DNA from: Paracoccaceae bacterium
GTDB lineage: Bacteria; Pseudomonadota; Alphaproteobacteria; Rhodobacterales; Rhodobacteraceae
Length of the DNA stretch: 58,121 nt
Direction: 5' to 3'
NCBI GenBank assembly: GCA_002402045.2
Contig: NVUX02000003.1
Location: forward strand, 1 to 58,121
Shown: positions 8,013 through 17,919 of the stretch, piece by piece
Position numbering within the stretch: position 1 is the stretch's first letter
How the letters are laid out: every line of letters begins with the position of its first letter
The notes under the pieces: generated by a model
What the model was told of the DNA's origin: nothing
Seen by the model: the letters and a program-made list of their open reading frames with translations, nothing else
Databases searched by the model: none
Program-made: the position numbers and the translations under genes

Positions 8013-10064
8013 TTATTGCAGGAAAAACCGCACTCTATCGGCCCGCCCCAGCGAATCAATCACTGAAACAGACACAAAACCGCCGCTTTCTACCGGCCAC
8101 AGCATTTCCCGTTCATACTGCGCGGGCAATATCGCTTCGCCATTAATAATCCAGCTGAACGGCGGCGCGCCCCCTCTTAGCTTCAGCACAATCTCGGCCT
8201 GCGTTCCCGCATCAGATAACCCGAGGTCCACCGCGGCGCCATCGGGCGGAAAGGCAATTTCCGGCCGATTCGGGTCCACAAAATTTATGTCGCCGCGCGC
8301 CTGAAAATGCCGCAAGGGCAGGGGCAGGCTTTCCCCCACGCCCAACAGCACATAGGGCGGCGGGGCTGGCAGGGGCACAGGCCGGGCCCCCAGCCTTGAA
8401 AACGCCTCAAAAAGCAGCGGCGCCGCGTCTTTAATGCCCTGAAGCCCGGGCACAGAAGCCCCGTCTGGCCGCCCCATCCAAACCCCCATCACAAACCGCC
8501 CGTCAAAGCCAATGGCAAAAGCATCGCGATAGCCATAAGACGTGCCGGTTTTATAAGCGATCTGCCCAATCGCGCCCGTTTCCGGCGGTGGGGTTGCTGC
8601 CAAAATATCAGCCACCTGCCACGCCGCCCCCGGCAAAAGCAGCGGGTTCCCTCCAGCCTTGCCGCCCATGCCAGAAAGCACCACAGGCTCTCCGCCCCGC
8701 GCTATCCCCGCATAAAGCTGCACAAGGTCTTGCAACGAAAGCCCAATGCCTCCGAGCGCAATCGCCAGCCCCGGCGTGCTGCCCGCTGGCAGTTTTGGCA
8801 CCAGCCCTGCGCGTCGTAACCGCGCCAAAAATTGCGCAGGCCCAATGGCATCCATCATCGCCACGGCCGGAATATTCAGCGAAAGCTGCAAAGCCGTCCG
8901 AATGCTCACCGTCCCCCTGAATTGCCGGTCAAAATTCTGCGGCTCGTAGTCGCGAAAGCGCATCGGGCGGTCGTCTATCATGGTTTCCGGCGTCGCCAGT
9001 CCATTCTCAAACCCAATGCCATAAATCAGCGGTTTTAGCGTTGATCCGGGAGATCGCACCGCCCGCGTCATATCCACAAAGCCATCCGCCCGCGCATTAA
9101 AAAGATCCGCCGCGCCCACCGTTGCCAAAATATCTCCGCTCTGGTGCTCGGCCAAAACAAGGGCCGCCGAAAGTCCGCTTTCCCGCGTTTCCATCGCATC
9201 CCGCAGCAGCTTTTCCAGCGCTTGTTGCAGCCCGCGGTCCAGCGTGGTTTCAAAAAGCCGTTGCGCAGGGTGTGCCGCTCTTAAAGCATCCGTATAATGC
9301 GGCGCCAATATCGGAAAGGAAATCCGCGCGTTTGGCACCTCCGCCCGCTTTCCCGCCGTGGCTTCGTCGGCTGGCAGCATGCCCGCCAAAACAGCCCTAT
9401 CAAGCACGCGATCTCGCGCAATTTGCGCCGCCGCCGCATAGCGATCAGGGCGGCGAGAAGAGGGCGCTTGCGGCAGCGCAATCAGCAGCGCCGCCTCGGC
9501 GGGTGTCAGCCGCCTCGGTTCTTTGCCAAAATAGGTCAGCGTTGCCGCCCGCACGCCTTCAATGTTTCCGCCCATCGGCGCCAGCTGCATATACAGCCCC
9601 AAAACCTCGGCTTTGGAAAGCTGCCGCTCCAACGCCAGCGCCACTCGAATTTGCCGCAGCTTCGCCGCCCAGCGCCCGGTATCCCCATGCTCCAAAAGCC
9701 GCGCCACCTGCATTGTGAGGGTTGACCCCCCCGAAACAATCCGGCCGTTCAGCACAAATTGCTTAAACCCACGCAAAAGCGCCCAAGGGTCCACCCCCGC
9801 GTGGCTGTAAAACCGCTTATCCTCAAACGCGATCAGCATTTCAATGTAATGCGGGTCCACCTCGGCCAGCGCCACCGGCAGCCGCCACCGCCCGCTTTCC
9901 ACCGTATACGCGCGCAGCAAATCCCCGTTGCGATCCAGCACTGTTACCGCGCTTTCCAGCTCCAAATCGGGCAATTCTGTGCGCGCAACCCAGTCATCCA
10001 GCACAATCAGCGCCGCCAGCGCCAGCAAAACCAGCGCCGAGAAATATCGCAATAATCGTTTCAC
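8013..10064 (-). CDS. pbpC: Penicillin-binding protein 1C (bifunctional)
   Basis: A 683-residue inner-membrane protein with one N-terminal anchor (about 7-23). The GT51 glycosyltransferase domain shows the catalytic Glu81 in EDKRFYSHAGVD and GGSTLTMQ (112-119). The penicillin-binding transpeptidase domain has SxxK at 341-344 (STLK), SLN at 395-397 and KTGTS at 505-509. The C-terminal 100 residues (from about FVDPNRPEIAFPPDGA) match the BiPBP_C domain characteristic of PBP1C. The start codon overlaps the stop of the alpha-2-macroglobulin gene (ATGA). That pairing is widely conserved in bacteria and is thought to link wall repair with protease trapping at breaches. All catalytic motifs look intact. 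Confidence 0.95.
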   Translation of the reverse strand: MKRLLRYFSALVLLALAALIVLDDWVARTELPDLELESAVTVLDRNGDLLRAYTVESGRWRLPVALAEVDPHYIEMLIAFEDKRFYSHAGVDPWALLRGFKQFVLNGRIVSGGSTLTMQVARLLEHGDTGRWAAKLRQIRVALALERQLSKAEVLGLYMQLAPMGGNIEGVRAATLTYFGKEPRRLTPAEAALLIALPQAPSSRRPDRYAAAAQIARDRVLDRAVLAGMLPADEATAGKRAEVPNARISFPILAPHYTDALRAAHPAQRLFETTLDRGLQQALEKLLRDAMETRESGLSAALVLAEHQSGDILATVGAADLFNARADGFVDMTRAVRSPGSTLKPLIYGIGFENGLATPETMIDDRPMRFRDYEPQNFDRQFRGTVSIRTALQLSLNIPAVAMMDAIGPAQFLARLRRAGLVPKLPAGSTPGLAIALGGIGLSLQDLVQLYAGIARGGEPVVLSGMGGKAGGNPLLLPGAAWQVADILAATPPPETGAIGQIAYKTGTSYGYRDAFAIGFDGRFVMGVWMGRPDGASVPGLQGIKDAAPLLFEAFSRLGARPVPLPAPPPYVLLGVGESLPLPLRHFQARGDINFVDPNRPEIAFPPDGAAVDLGLSDAGTQAEIVLKLRGGAPPFSWIINGEAILPAQYEREMLWPVESGGFVSVSVIDSLGRADRVRFFLQ

Positions 10065-13000
10065 TGCGCCGGAAGAATCGTAACCGTGCCCACAGCTGTT
10101 GTTGCCCGCAAGCTTGGCCGATACATATCCTCTACCAGCGCCGCTGGCTGCCTAAACACGCCCGGCGAAACCGCCCGCACAATATAGGCCATCTGTATCG
10201 CGTCCTTGCTGGTCCACGTAATCGCATTCAGGAACCGATCTTCACGAAATTCGCTCACCCCCGAATTGTCCAGCTGCAACCAGTCCAGCTTTCCAATATC
10301 ACCCGAGCGCAGCAGGTTCGGGTTATCTATCTCAAATCCCGCCGCCAGCGGGTCCGAAATGATCAGCCGCCCGCGCCGTTCCTGCTCCGGTGTTACCCGC
10401 AAAATCGCTACATAGCGCTCATTTTGCACAAATTCAGTCGTCACATCCCCGTCCATCGTATAAAGCCACCGCTCTATCCGATAGCCGTTTTGCATCGCAG
10501 GTTCGTTAAATGCCGGTGCGCCCATGGTTGTCATCCGCCCAAAAGCCCGCGCGCCGTTATTTTGCACCACAATCGGCCCCGCGCTCAGCGTTTCCGCATC
10601 AAAATACACCATCGCTGGTCCCTCAATTAGCGTGCCATCTACGCTAAAGCCACCGCTGCTTTCAATCAAAGCCCGCGCCGCCATCAGCTGCCACAGCCGC
10701 TCTTGGCTAGAGTAATACCGCTTCGGCGTTTCCAGCCGCCGCGCCAGTGCCTCACGGTCCACAGCCGTGCTGCCCGCTTCCACGGCCAGCGCCAGCAGCG
10801 CCGCCATATCGCGCCGCTGAGAGCCATAATCCGAGCGGAACGCGCGGGTATCGTCCACCGCCCGCGCCACCTTGCTATAAGCCAGCGCAAACATAGCATC
10901 GGCCCGCACCTGATCTCCCACAAGCGCCAAGGCCCCGCCAAGCTGCGCCAGCGCCATCGGCGTGGCAAACTCTCCCGATTTCACATCGGCGTAATAGCGC
11001 AAATCGCCAATGCTGGCTTGCCCCTCACGGGCCAAAACATAAAGCGCATAAGCAATATCCTGCCCCGCATCCTCAAAATCTCCGGCATAATTCAGCTGGT
11101 TGCGCAGGTTCGCCATCGCTTGGCTAAACGCCCGGTCCGGCACCGCATAGCCCTCAGCCCGCGCACGGCTCAAAAATGCACTCGCAAAGGCATCCAGCCA
11201 CAAATCGCCACTGCGCGGAGACCACTGCCCAAACGCGCCATTCGAGGCTTGGTTGGCCAGCACCTTATCAATCGCGCCCTCAACATGCGCCCGCACATCA
11301 AATGTCCCGTCTAGGTCCATTTCCTCTGCAATATCAGCCATATAAAGCAATGGCATCGCCCGTGAAATTTGCGTTTCCGTGTTGCCCCAAGGCGTGCGAT
11401 CCAGCGCGTCCAGCATCCCCGCCACATCAAATCTGGCGAGCGGCCCCAGCGCAAAGCTCCCCGTGCCGCTCCCCGGTTGGAAATCAGCAAACACATTGTT
11501 ATCAATCGTAAAGCTGCCCCCCTCGGCCAAAGGCGCGGTCAGCGCTCGAATTACCAGCGGGTCATTTGCCCGCACAGAGATCTTAAGCACCTGCTGAAAT
11601 TTTATCCCCTCCGGCCCCGTCAGCGTAATCACAAGCTCAGCATCCCCAGCCGCACTAGATTGCAGCGGAAATTCCAGCGTTGCCTGCCCGCCAGCATCAA
11701 TATCCAGCCCCGCTTCCGGAGAGCTGCTTTGCACCGCGCCGATGGTCGAAACCGCAACGGTATAAGCCCCCGAAGGCCCCTTCACATTGGCAATATCCAC
11801 CCGCAATCGCGTCATGTCATGGGGCGCGATAAAGCGGGGAAGGGCGGTTGTTACCACCACAGGGTCGCGCACCAAAAGATCATATTCGGCCTCCCCAACA
11901 GCGGTGTCAGACCACACAACAGCCATCAACCGCACGGTGCCATTAAAGGCCGGAAGGTCAAATGTGGCCGTGGCATAGCCCTCGGCATCCACCTCAAGCG
12001 GTCCGCTAAAATAGGCGATCAGTTCTTCGGTTGGCGGCGGCGCATTTACCCGCGCCAAAGCCCCGTCACCACCCGAGCGCAGTAGCCCCGGCGTGCCTTG
12101 CATCCCGTCAATCAGCCGGCCGTAAATGTCGCGCAGCTCCATTCCGAGCCGCCGTTGGCCAAAGTAATGCCCCGTTGGGTCAGGGCTGTCAAAACCCGTC
12201 AGGTCCAAAATCCCTACATCCACCGCCGCAATGGTGGCATAAACAGGCCCGTCGCCCTCCACCTTAAGCCGAACATTAAGCGGCCCGCGAGGCAGCATCT
12301 CTTCTGGCATCTCAAAGCTGGCCGAAAGCTGCCGCGCGCTTGGGTCCGTTGGCGCATAGGCCAGCCCCACAGCCCGCGCAGGGTTGCGCCCCGCCGCCTC
12401 GTCCATCGGCTGAATGAGCGTGGCAATAATATAAGCCCCCGCGCCCCATTCCTCAGCTACAGGCACCTCAATCATGCTTTCCCCCACAGACACATCCACC
12501 GCCTGCATAGAGATCAGCCGGTCCGAAACCACCCGCACCAACACCTTGCCCGCATCCCGCGCCACAACCCGCAGCCGCGCCACATCGCCTATGTTATATG
12601 TCGCCTTATCCAGGCTCACATCCAGCACATCCGGCGTGTCAGAGCTAGCGTCGGCACTCCACCAGCCAGAGTTAAACGCAAACGAGCTTGCCGTATAAGC
12701 CCCATCTGTGTTCACCAACTTCAGCTCATAATGCCCCCAGTCAATCCGCGCGCCAATCCGCGCCACACCGTCCGCACTCAGGTCCACTTCACCACTGGCC
12801 ACCCGCACGCGCCGCGTAATTGGCTCCCAGTTCCAGCGGCCATTATGCCTATACCAAGTATAGTGCCGCTCAACCCGTGAAAGCACCCAGCTTACGTTTG
12901 GCATGTCCGTGCGCGCGGCGGTCGCATCAATCGCGATCACCTCAAAAGCCGCCTCGGCCCCTTCGCGCAGCGCCCCGTCAAACAGTGGTTTAATGCCGAT

Positions 13001-15493
13001 TCGAGGTCCGTCCGGCAGTATTTCACGCACAATCGTCCGCTCCACCGGTCGGCCAGAGCCATCAGCCATTCGCACAGTGGCCCGCATTTGTAATGGCTTG
13101 GTTACCGGCTCCATAGTTGGCAAGGTTAGCGACACCGTCAGCCGCCCGTTTTCATCCGTAACCGCCTCGCTCGAAATCCTCTCATAGCCATTAATAAACG
13201 GCTCATCAGCCAGCCCAAAACGATACCCCGCATAGGCCGAAATCCCCCGCGTTGTGGTCACCTCCACCTCGCCATTTATCTCCAGCCCGCCCGCGGGCGC
13301 CCCATAAAGGAAATCAGCTTGGATATTTAGCGATGGCCGCGCGGTTGGTCGCACCGCCCCTGCCGCCATTTCCAACGTAAAATCAATACGTTCCGGCACA
13401 AAGTCCTCCACCAAAAACCGCATGGTTTTCAGGCTGGCCTCATCAGGGTCGGCAAAAATGCTCAGCGTCCAGGTGCCCCGCATAGCGCCATTCGAAAGCC
13501 CATGCTCAAACACCCGCCCTCCCGCGCCTGCATCCACCAAAACACTCCGGCTGGCCTCCACCCCGTCGGGCCGATAAAGGATCGCCGTTAGGGGCAGCCC
13601 CGTTGTCGCATCCACCCGCGCATCTCGCGCCAATATGGTTGCAAAAACCGTCTCTCCGGGCCGATACGCCCCGCGCTCAAAGCTGGCAAAAATGTCGATT
13701 TTTTGTGGCGATTCCCGCCCTGAAACCCCACGGTCCGATAGGTCCATCGCCGCCTCGTTCAGGTCTATAAAAGCAAAATCCCCGCTGGCACTGAGCAGCT
13801 GCAATATCGCAGGGCTGTTGCCCCCCTCGCCACTGGTATACCCCGCCGGAATATGCGCATATCCCGCCGCGTCACTCACCGCCTCAAATAGCACTTCATT
13901 ATTGCTTGCCACCAGCCGCGCCGTCACACCGCCAAGCGCCTCGGCACTGCGCAAAGACCTTACAAATACATGCAGCCCATCGGCCCCCAGCATGGTTTCC
14001 ACGCCCAAATCGGTCACAATAAACCACTGCGTCGCGGCTTCCTCCCATGCATCATCACTGCCCGAAATCCGCGCTGTCATCGCATAAATTCCCGGCTCAA
14101 AATCCTTAATCGCCGAGGATAAGGGCAGGGCGGTAATCACATCACGGTTCAGCTCATTGCCAACCTCGCCAATCCCGCTCCACACTTCCTCGCCACGCTC
14201 ATTCGCAATATCGCTCTCGGAATACTGGTCCAGATTCTCACCCAAAATGCCATAAAACGCGGTTGGCACAAGGTTGCGCTCACCAACCCGAAAGAGCCGC
14301 AGCTCCACCTCGCTGGCATTTACCGTCACCACCGGAATCGCCGGATTATCGCTCATCGGCAACACATAAGACCGGCCAATAAAATGCACGCCGGCATCCC
14401 GATCCCGCACATAGGTTGAAATCTGCGCCGATTTCACCAAAACTTCGCCGCTGGCTGCTGGCAGCCCCGCGCGTAGCTTAATCACATAAGTCTGCCCGTG
14501 GACCACCCCGTCAAAGCAAAGCTGAGCCCCCTCGGCCTCTACCGGAAGGTTGGCCGCCGTGCGCACAAAGCTGGCATAATCAACGCCAAGCTCCACCAAA
14601 TCTTCGTTGAAATTCACGCAAACCCGAGGCCGCTCGGCGTTGTTATCCACCTGCGTATCCACCACCCGAAAGCCAAAAAGCCCGATCGCCCGCTCAAGCG
14701 CCGCTTCGGTGCTTGCCCGCGCATCCAGGCTCTGGGCCAGCCGCAAAGCATCAATAGAGCGCCGCCCATCGCCCGCAGTTTCCATCAGTTGCGCCAAAAG
14801 CACCATGGCCGTGGCCCGCTCACCATTTGCTCCACTGCGCAAATAAGCGTTCACAGCGGCATCCCGTGCGAGGCTGCGCATCGTGCTCGCCCGTTGGCGA
14901 TCCTCAGTGGAAATTCTATTCGCCAAAGTCGCCAGCGATAGCCAGTTTTCTGACTGGTCATCAAAGCTCAGCATTTGTGCGGCATAGGTTAAAGCATTGC
15001 CGTAATCTTTTGCGGCCATCGCGCCGCCAAAGCGCAGCTCAAGCTCGCTCATGCCCGCGTCATTTACCGGATACTGCCGCCCAATTCGGGCCGCCCGCCG
15101 CGTGGCTCGCATCAAATACCCATCCGGCAAAAACGTAAGATCTTCTTGCCGCAAAACCCCGCGCGCCATCAGCGCTGAAGGGGCATTTACGATCTCCATA
15201 GAGATCGCCCCGCTGAAAAAGCTCCGCTCCCCCGCGCTGTCCTTTAAAAAGCATGCCCCTTTTATTTGGTTAAAGGTCAGCGCCGCACAACTGGCATCCT
15301 CAAGGCAGGCTGTTTCGCAAATATCCAGCGTTGTGTCTAAAATTGTCCGAATATCACCGCCGTAAAGGTCCGTGCTTTCAAAAGCTGCGCTATGGCGCTC
15401 GGGAATCGGGCTTTCTTGGGAAAGGGCTGGAAAGGCAATAGAAATCAATACGATGGCAGCGGGAAAACGGAAAATTGACATAAAAAATCTCAT
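10061..15493 (-). CDS. Alpha-2-macroglobulin family protein with PAN domain, thioester motif lost
   Basis: A very large (1810 residues) exported protein. The signal peptide ends near ALSQ; a start at Met5 (15481) is equally possible, and neither start has a strong ribosome site. Residues about 35-95 form a PAN/apple-like module with paired Cys (ICETACLEDASCAALTF). A helical repeat-like stretch follows, then the macroglobulin domains (YRPGETVFATILARD near 605) and a helical thioester-type domain near 1350-1620. Where thioester members carry GCxEQ, this one reads PWGNTETQISRAMP around residues 1365-1372, so the reactive Cys is absent. It therefore resembles thioester-less bacterial homologues such as YfaS. 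Translational coupling to pbpC suggests periplasmic defence against host or predator proteases. Confidence 0.92.
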   Translation of the reverse strand: MRFFMSIFRFPAAIVLISIAFPALSQESPIPERHSAAFESTDLYGGDIRTILDTTLDICETACLEDASCAALTFNQIKGACFLKDSAGERSFFSGAISMEIVNAPSALMARGVLRQEDLTFLPDGYLMRATRRAARIGRQYPVNDAGMSELELRFGGAMAAKDYGNALTYAAQMLSFDDQSENWLSLATLANRISTEDRQRASTMRSLARDAAVNAYLRSGANGERATAMVLLAQLMETAGDGRRSIDALRLAQSLDARASTEAALERAIGLFGFRVVDTQVDNNAERPRVCVNFNEDLVELGVDYASFVRTAANLPVEAEGAQLCFDGVVHGQTYVIKLRAGLPAASGEVLVKSAQISTYVRDRDAGVHFIGRSYVLPMSDNPAIPVVTVNASEVELRLFRVGERNLVPTAFYGILGENLDQYSESDIANERGEEVWSGIGEVGNELNRDVITALPLSSAIKDFEPGIYAMTARISGSDDAWEEAATQWFIVTDLGVETMLGADGLHVFVRSLRSAEALGGVTARLVASNNEVLFEAVSDAAGYAHIPAGYTSGEGGNSPAILQLLSASGDFAFIDLNEAAMDLSDRGVSGRESPQKIDIFASFERGAYRPGETVFATILARDARVDATTGLPLTAILYRPDGVEASRSVLVDAGAGGRVFEHGLSNGAMRGTWTLSIFADPDEASLKTMRFLVEDFVPERIDFTLEMAAGAVRPTARPSLNIQADFLYGAPAGGLEINGEVEVTTTRGISAYAGYRFGLADEPFINGYERISSEAVTDENGRLTVSLTLPTMEPVTKPLQMRATVRMADGSGRPVERTIVREILPDGPRIGIKPLFDGALREGAEAAFEVIAIDATAARTDMPNVSWVLSRVERHYTWYRHNGRWNWEPITRRVRVASGEVDLSADGVARIGARIDWGHYELKLVNTDGAYTASSFAFNSGWWSADASSDTPDVLDVSLDKATYNIGDVARLRVVARDAGKVLVRVVSDRLISMQAVDVSVGESMIEVPVAEEWGAGAYIIATLIQPMDEAAGRNPARAVGLAYAPTDPSARQLSASFEMPEEMLPRGPLNVRLKVEGDGPVYATIAAVDVGILDLTGFDSPDPTGHYFGQRRLGMELRDIYGRLIDGMQGTPGLLRSGGDGALARVNAPPPTEELIAYFSGPLEVDAEGYATATFDLPAFNGTVRLMAVVWSDTAVGEAEYDLLVRDPVVVTTALPRFIAPHDMTRLRVDIANVKGPSGAYTVAVSTIGAVQSSSPEAGLDIDAGGQATLEFPLQSSAAGDAELVITLTGPEGIKFQQVLKISVRANDPLVIRALTAPLAEGGSFTIDNNVFADFQPGSGTGSFALGPLARFDVAGMLDALDRTPWGNTETQISRAMPLLYMADIAEEMDLDGTFDVRAHVEGAIDKVLANQASNGAFGQWSPRSGDLWLDAFASAFLSRARAEGYAVPDRAFSQAMANLRNQLNYAGDFEDAGQDIAYALYVLAREGQASIGDLRYYADVKSGEFATPMALAQLGGALALVGDQVRADAMFALAYSKVARAVDDTRAFRSDYGSQRRDMAALLALAVEAGSTAVDREALARRLETPKRYYSSQERLWQLMAARALIESSGGFSVDGTLIEGPAMVYFDAETLSAGPIVVQNNGARAFGRMTTMGAPAFNEPAMQNGYRIERWLYTMDGDVTTEFVQNERYVAILRVTPEQERRGRLIISDPLAAGFEIDNPNLLRSGDIGKLDWLQLDNSGVSEFREDRFLNAITWTSKDAIQMAYIVRAVSPGVFRQPAALVEDMYRPSLRATTAVGTVTILPAQ

Positions 15494-15550
15494 AATTGTG
15501 GTTTTAATGCCGCAACTATAGCAGGATTTCCCGCGCCAAGTGTAAATTTT

Positions 15551-16054
15551 TTAGCGCTCACCGACCTCAAGTGCCCGCAATGCGTTTATCTGATAATCCC
15601 AGCGCAAAACACCTTCAATTTCGGGCAAATTGGCAAAAATAAGCGAGGCCTCAAAGGCGCGCAGCTGGCCCGGAGGGGCGCTCAAACGCGCTTCTTTAGA
15701 ATCTTCACCAATGATAAAACACTCCGTCAGCGGCGTGTCTTCTGTCGGGCAATCATAGAGCTTCACATCAAAGCGTATGCCGGTAAGCGCATAGGTCGGT
15801 GAATTATTGATAACCCGCCCCTTAAGCTTGGTCACCCGTGGGTTCAGCGCGATATCCACGTCTTCAATCGTGATTTCGCTCACCGCAATCCGGTTCATCT
15901 CCTCTTCGGGGACCGAAGGCGCGGTGATGGTATAATATAGCAGCCCGCCGATCAGCACCGTAGCAATAATCGTGCCCGCAATCCGCATTTCGGGCAGGCG
16001 AAACAGCACATAAATATAAAGGGACAGGACTACAAAAATTTCAATAACAGCCAC
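15551..16054 (-). CDS. Hypothetical membrane-anchored periplasmic protein
   Basis: Starts at GTG 16054 with GAGGG about six bases upstream. The 167-residue product has two closely spaced N-terminal hydrophobic segments (about 4-20 and 25-42). These are followed by a soluble beta-rich domain with ITIEDVDIALNPRVTKLKG and VINNSPTYALTGIRFDVKLYD, a pattern like FxLYD or LEA-type beta sandwiches. Two Cys (CPTEDTPLTEC) could form a disulfide. Probably tethered with the domain in the periplasm. It lies on the same strand upstream of the macroglobulin-pbpC pair with a 57-base gap, so it may share the transcript. No specific family is claimed. Confidence 0.7.
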   Translation of the reverse strand: MAVIEIFVVLSLYIYVLFRLPEMRIAGTIIATVLIGGLLYYTITAPSVPEEEMNRIAVSEITIEDVDIALNPRVTKLKGRVINNSPTYALTGIRFDVKLYDCPTEDTPLTECFIIGEDSKEARLSAPPGQLRAFEASLIFANLPEIEGVLRWDYQINALRALEVGER

Positions 16055-16114
16055 GGTATACCCTCAAAGTTTGTGCTTATCACACTTAGTCATTCTCATC
16101 CCACATTACCAGAG

Positions 16115-17146
16115 CTAGCGATAGCCCTCGGGGTTGGCCGCCTGCCAACGCCAATGGTCCTCACACATTTTGGCAAGGTCAAATTCCGCTTCCCAGCCGA
16201 GCATTTCCTTGGCCTTGGTCGCATCTGCGCAATAAATCGTCACATCCCCCGCGCGCCTTGGCGCCACCTGCGCCGCAATCTTAAAGCCACACGCCGCCTC
16301 CCATGCCGCATGCACATCTTTCACACTCGCGCCGTGCCCCGTGCCAAGGTTTACCACTGGCGTTTCGTTATCCACAGCCTTGCTGCCCAGCAAATAATCA
16401 ATCGCTTTCACATGCCCGCGCGCAAGGTCCATCACATGGATATAATCCCTAATCGCCGTGCCGTCCGGCGTGTCATAATCATCTCCAAATATGTTCAAAA
16501 TCTTCCGCCGCCCTGTCGCCACCTGTGCGATAAATGGGAACAGGTTATCCGGAAACCCCAGCGGGTCTTCCCCGATTTGCCCAGATGTATGCGCCCCCAC
16601 GGGGTTGAAATACCGCAAAACCAACGAGCGCCATCCCGGCCCGACACTGGTGATATCGGTCAATATTTGCTCCACCATCAGCTTGGTTTTGCCATACGGG
16701 TTCACCGGCCCCGTGGGCACATGCTCGTCCATCGGCATGGTTTCGGGCGCGGGCTCACCATATACCGTGGCCGATGATGAAAACACGCCGTGCTTCACCC
16801 CATGCCGCAGCATGGCGTTAAAAAGGCAGGTGCTCCCCGCTACATTTACATCATAATAACGCTCGGGGTGGCTCACAGATTCCCCCACCGCCTTTAGCCC
16901 TGCAAGGTGAATAACCGCAGCAATATCATGGGCTTCAAACAGCGCATCCAGCGCCGCCCCGTCCCGAATATCCCCCTCGATAAATACAGGCGCCCCATTA
17001 GACATCCGCCCAACTCGCTCAATAGATTTCACCGAGGAATTGGACAGATTGTCAAAAACCACAACCTCATAGCCGCTGTTCAGCAGCTCCAGCACTACAT
17101 GGCTACCAATAAATCCGGCCCCGCCGGTGGCTAGTATTTTAGGCAT
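16115..17146 (-). CDS. galE: UDP-glucose 4-epimerase
   Basis: A 343-residue extended SDR that interconverts UDP-glucose and UDP-galactose in the cytoplasm. The NAD-binding motif GGAGFIGSH lies near the N-terminus, followed by VFDNLSNSS. The active-site Ser (SSSATVYG) and YGKTK (Tyr and Lys) are present, along with RYFNPVGAH and the GDDYDTPDGTAIRDYIHV block typical of GalE. The start has GGAG 7 bases upstream. The role is presumably sugar nucleotide supply for envelope polysaccharide. The downstream-facing neighbours are the macroglobulin cluster genes. Confidence 0.93.
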   Translation of the reverse strand: MPKILATGGAGFIGSHVVLELLNSGYEVVVFDNLSNSSVKSIERVGRMSNGAPVFIEGDIRDGAALDALFEAHDIAAVIHLAGLKAVGESVSHPERYYDVNVAGSTCLFNAMLRHGVKHGVFSSSATVYGEPAPETMPMDEHVPTGPVNPYGKTKLMVEQILTDITSVGPGWRSLVLRYFNPVGAHTSGQIGEDPLGFPDNLFPFIAQVATGRRKILNIFGDDYDTPDGTAIRDYIHVMDLARGHVKAIDYLLGSKAVDNETPVVNLGTGHGASVKDVHAAWEAACGFKIAAQVAPRRAGDVTIYCADATKAKEMLGWEAEFDLAKMCEDHWRWQAANPEGYR

Positions 17147-17173
17147 TTAAAATCTCCGAAAAGGGCAGGGGCC

Positions 17174-17803
17174 TTAAGCCCCCTTTAATATTTCCACCAG
17201 CCGAACGGCCTCGGCCGCCGCATCCTCGGCCTGCCAAACCTCATCACCAAAATTCACAAAATCCACGTGGTCGCGCACCGCGCGCAGGCTCTCATCATCT
17301 AAGCCGCCCTCGGCCACCACCGGCACCTCGATCATCTCGCTCCACCACTGAAACAGGGTCGCATCGGCGCGCGCCCCATCACCAAGCCCGCCCATATCAC
17401 CCACCGGCCCAAAGCTAATATAATCCACACCGATCTCGGAGGCCGTCATGCCCGCATGCTTAGAGCTGCCGCAATACGCCCCCACAATCGCATCATCCCC
17501 GAGCAATTTTCGCGCCTCGCGCACATGCCGCGATGAGCTTACCAAATGAACGCCGTCTAGCCCGTGTTTTTCGACCATCAAAAAATGGTTATCCACCACG
17601 ACAGCCACCTCAAACCTATGGCAAATTTCCCGAAGCTGATCGGCGGCTTTACCAAGCATGCCTGCATCGGTGGTCGCCAGCGCAATACGCACACAGGCCA
17701 CCGGCACCGCCGCCAGCACCGCCTCAAGCCGAGGCTTAAAGCTTTCCAAATCAAATTCAGTCGGGGTAGTCAGATAAATCTGCGCAAAATCGTCTTCAGG
17801 CAT
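17174..17803 (-). CDS. Thiamine-phosphate synthase family protein (ThiE/TenI-like)
   Basis: ATG 17803 is preferred to the 17848 frame start because AAGGGAAAACC precedes it directly. The 209-residue TIM barrel carries VAVVVDNHFLMVEKHGLDGVHL, IVGAYCGSSKHAGMTASEIGVDYISFGPV and VPVVAEGGLDDESL. These match the phosphate-binding and layout features of ThiE, which joins HMP-PP and HET-P. Some ThiE hallmarks are altered (for example SSSRHVREARKLLG in place of the usual GQED-type loop), so it could be a TenI-like paralogue with another role. No other thi genes are nearby. It shares a strand with galE, with a 27-base gap. Confidence 0.72.
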   Translation of the reverse strand: MPEDDFAQIYLTTPTEFDLESFKPRLEAVLAAVPVACVRIALATTDAGMLGKAADQLREICHRFEVAVVVDNHFLMVEKHGLDGVHLVSSSRHVREARKLLGDDAIVGAYCGSSKHAGMTASEIGVDYISFGPVGDMGGLGDGARADATLFQWWSEMIEVPVVAEGGLDDESLRAVRDHVDFVNFGDEVWQAEDAAAEAVRLVEILKGA

Positions 17804-17919
17804 GGTTTTCCCTTTTGGTTCACGTCTTTTAGCGCGCATTTGGATCAAGGGAAAGCATCAAGCCAAATTATTCAGGCCGTTGGCGCAAATATTAATCACG
17901 GCACGCTGGCTGCACCAAT

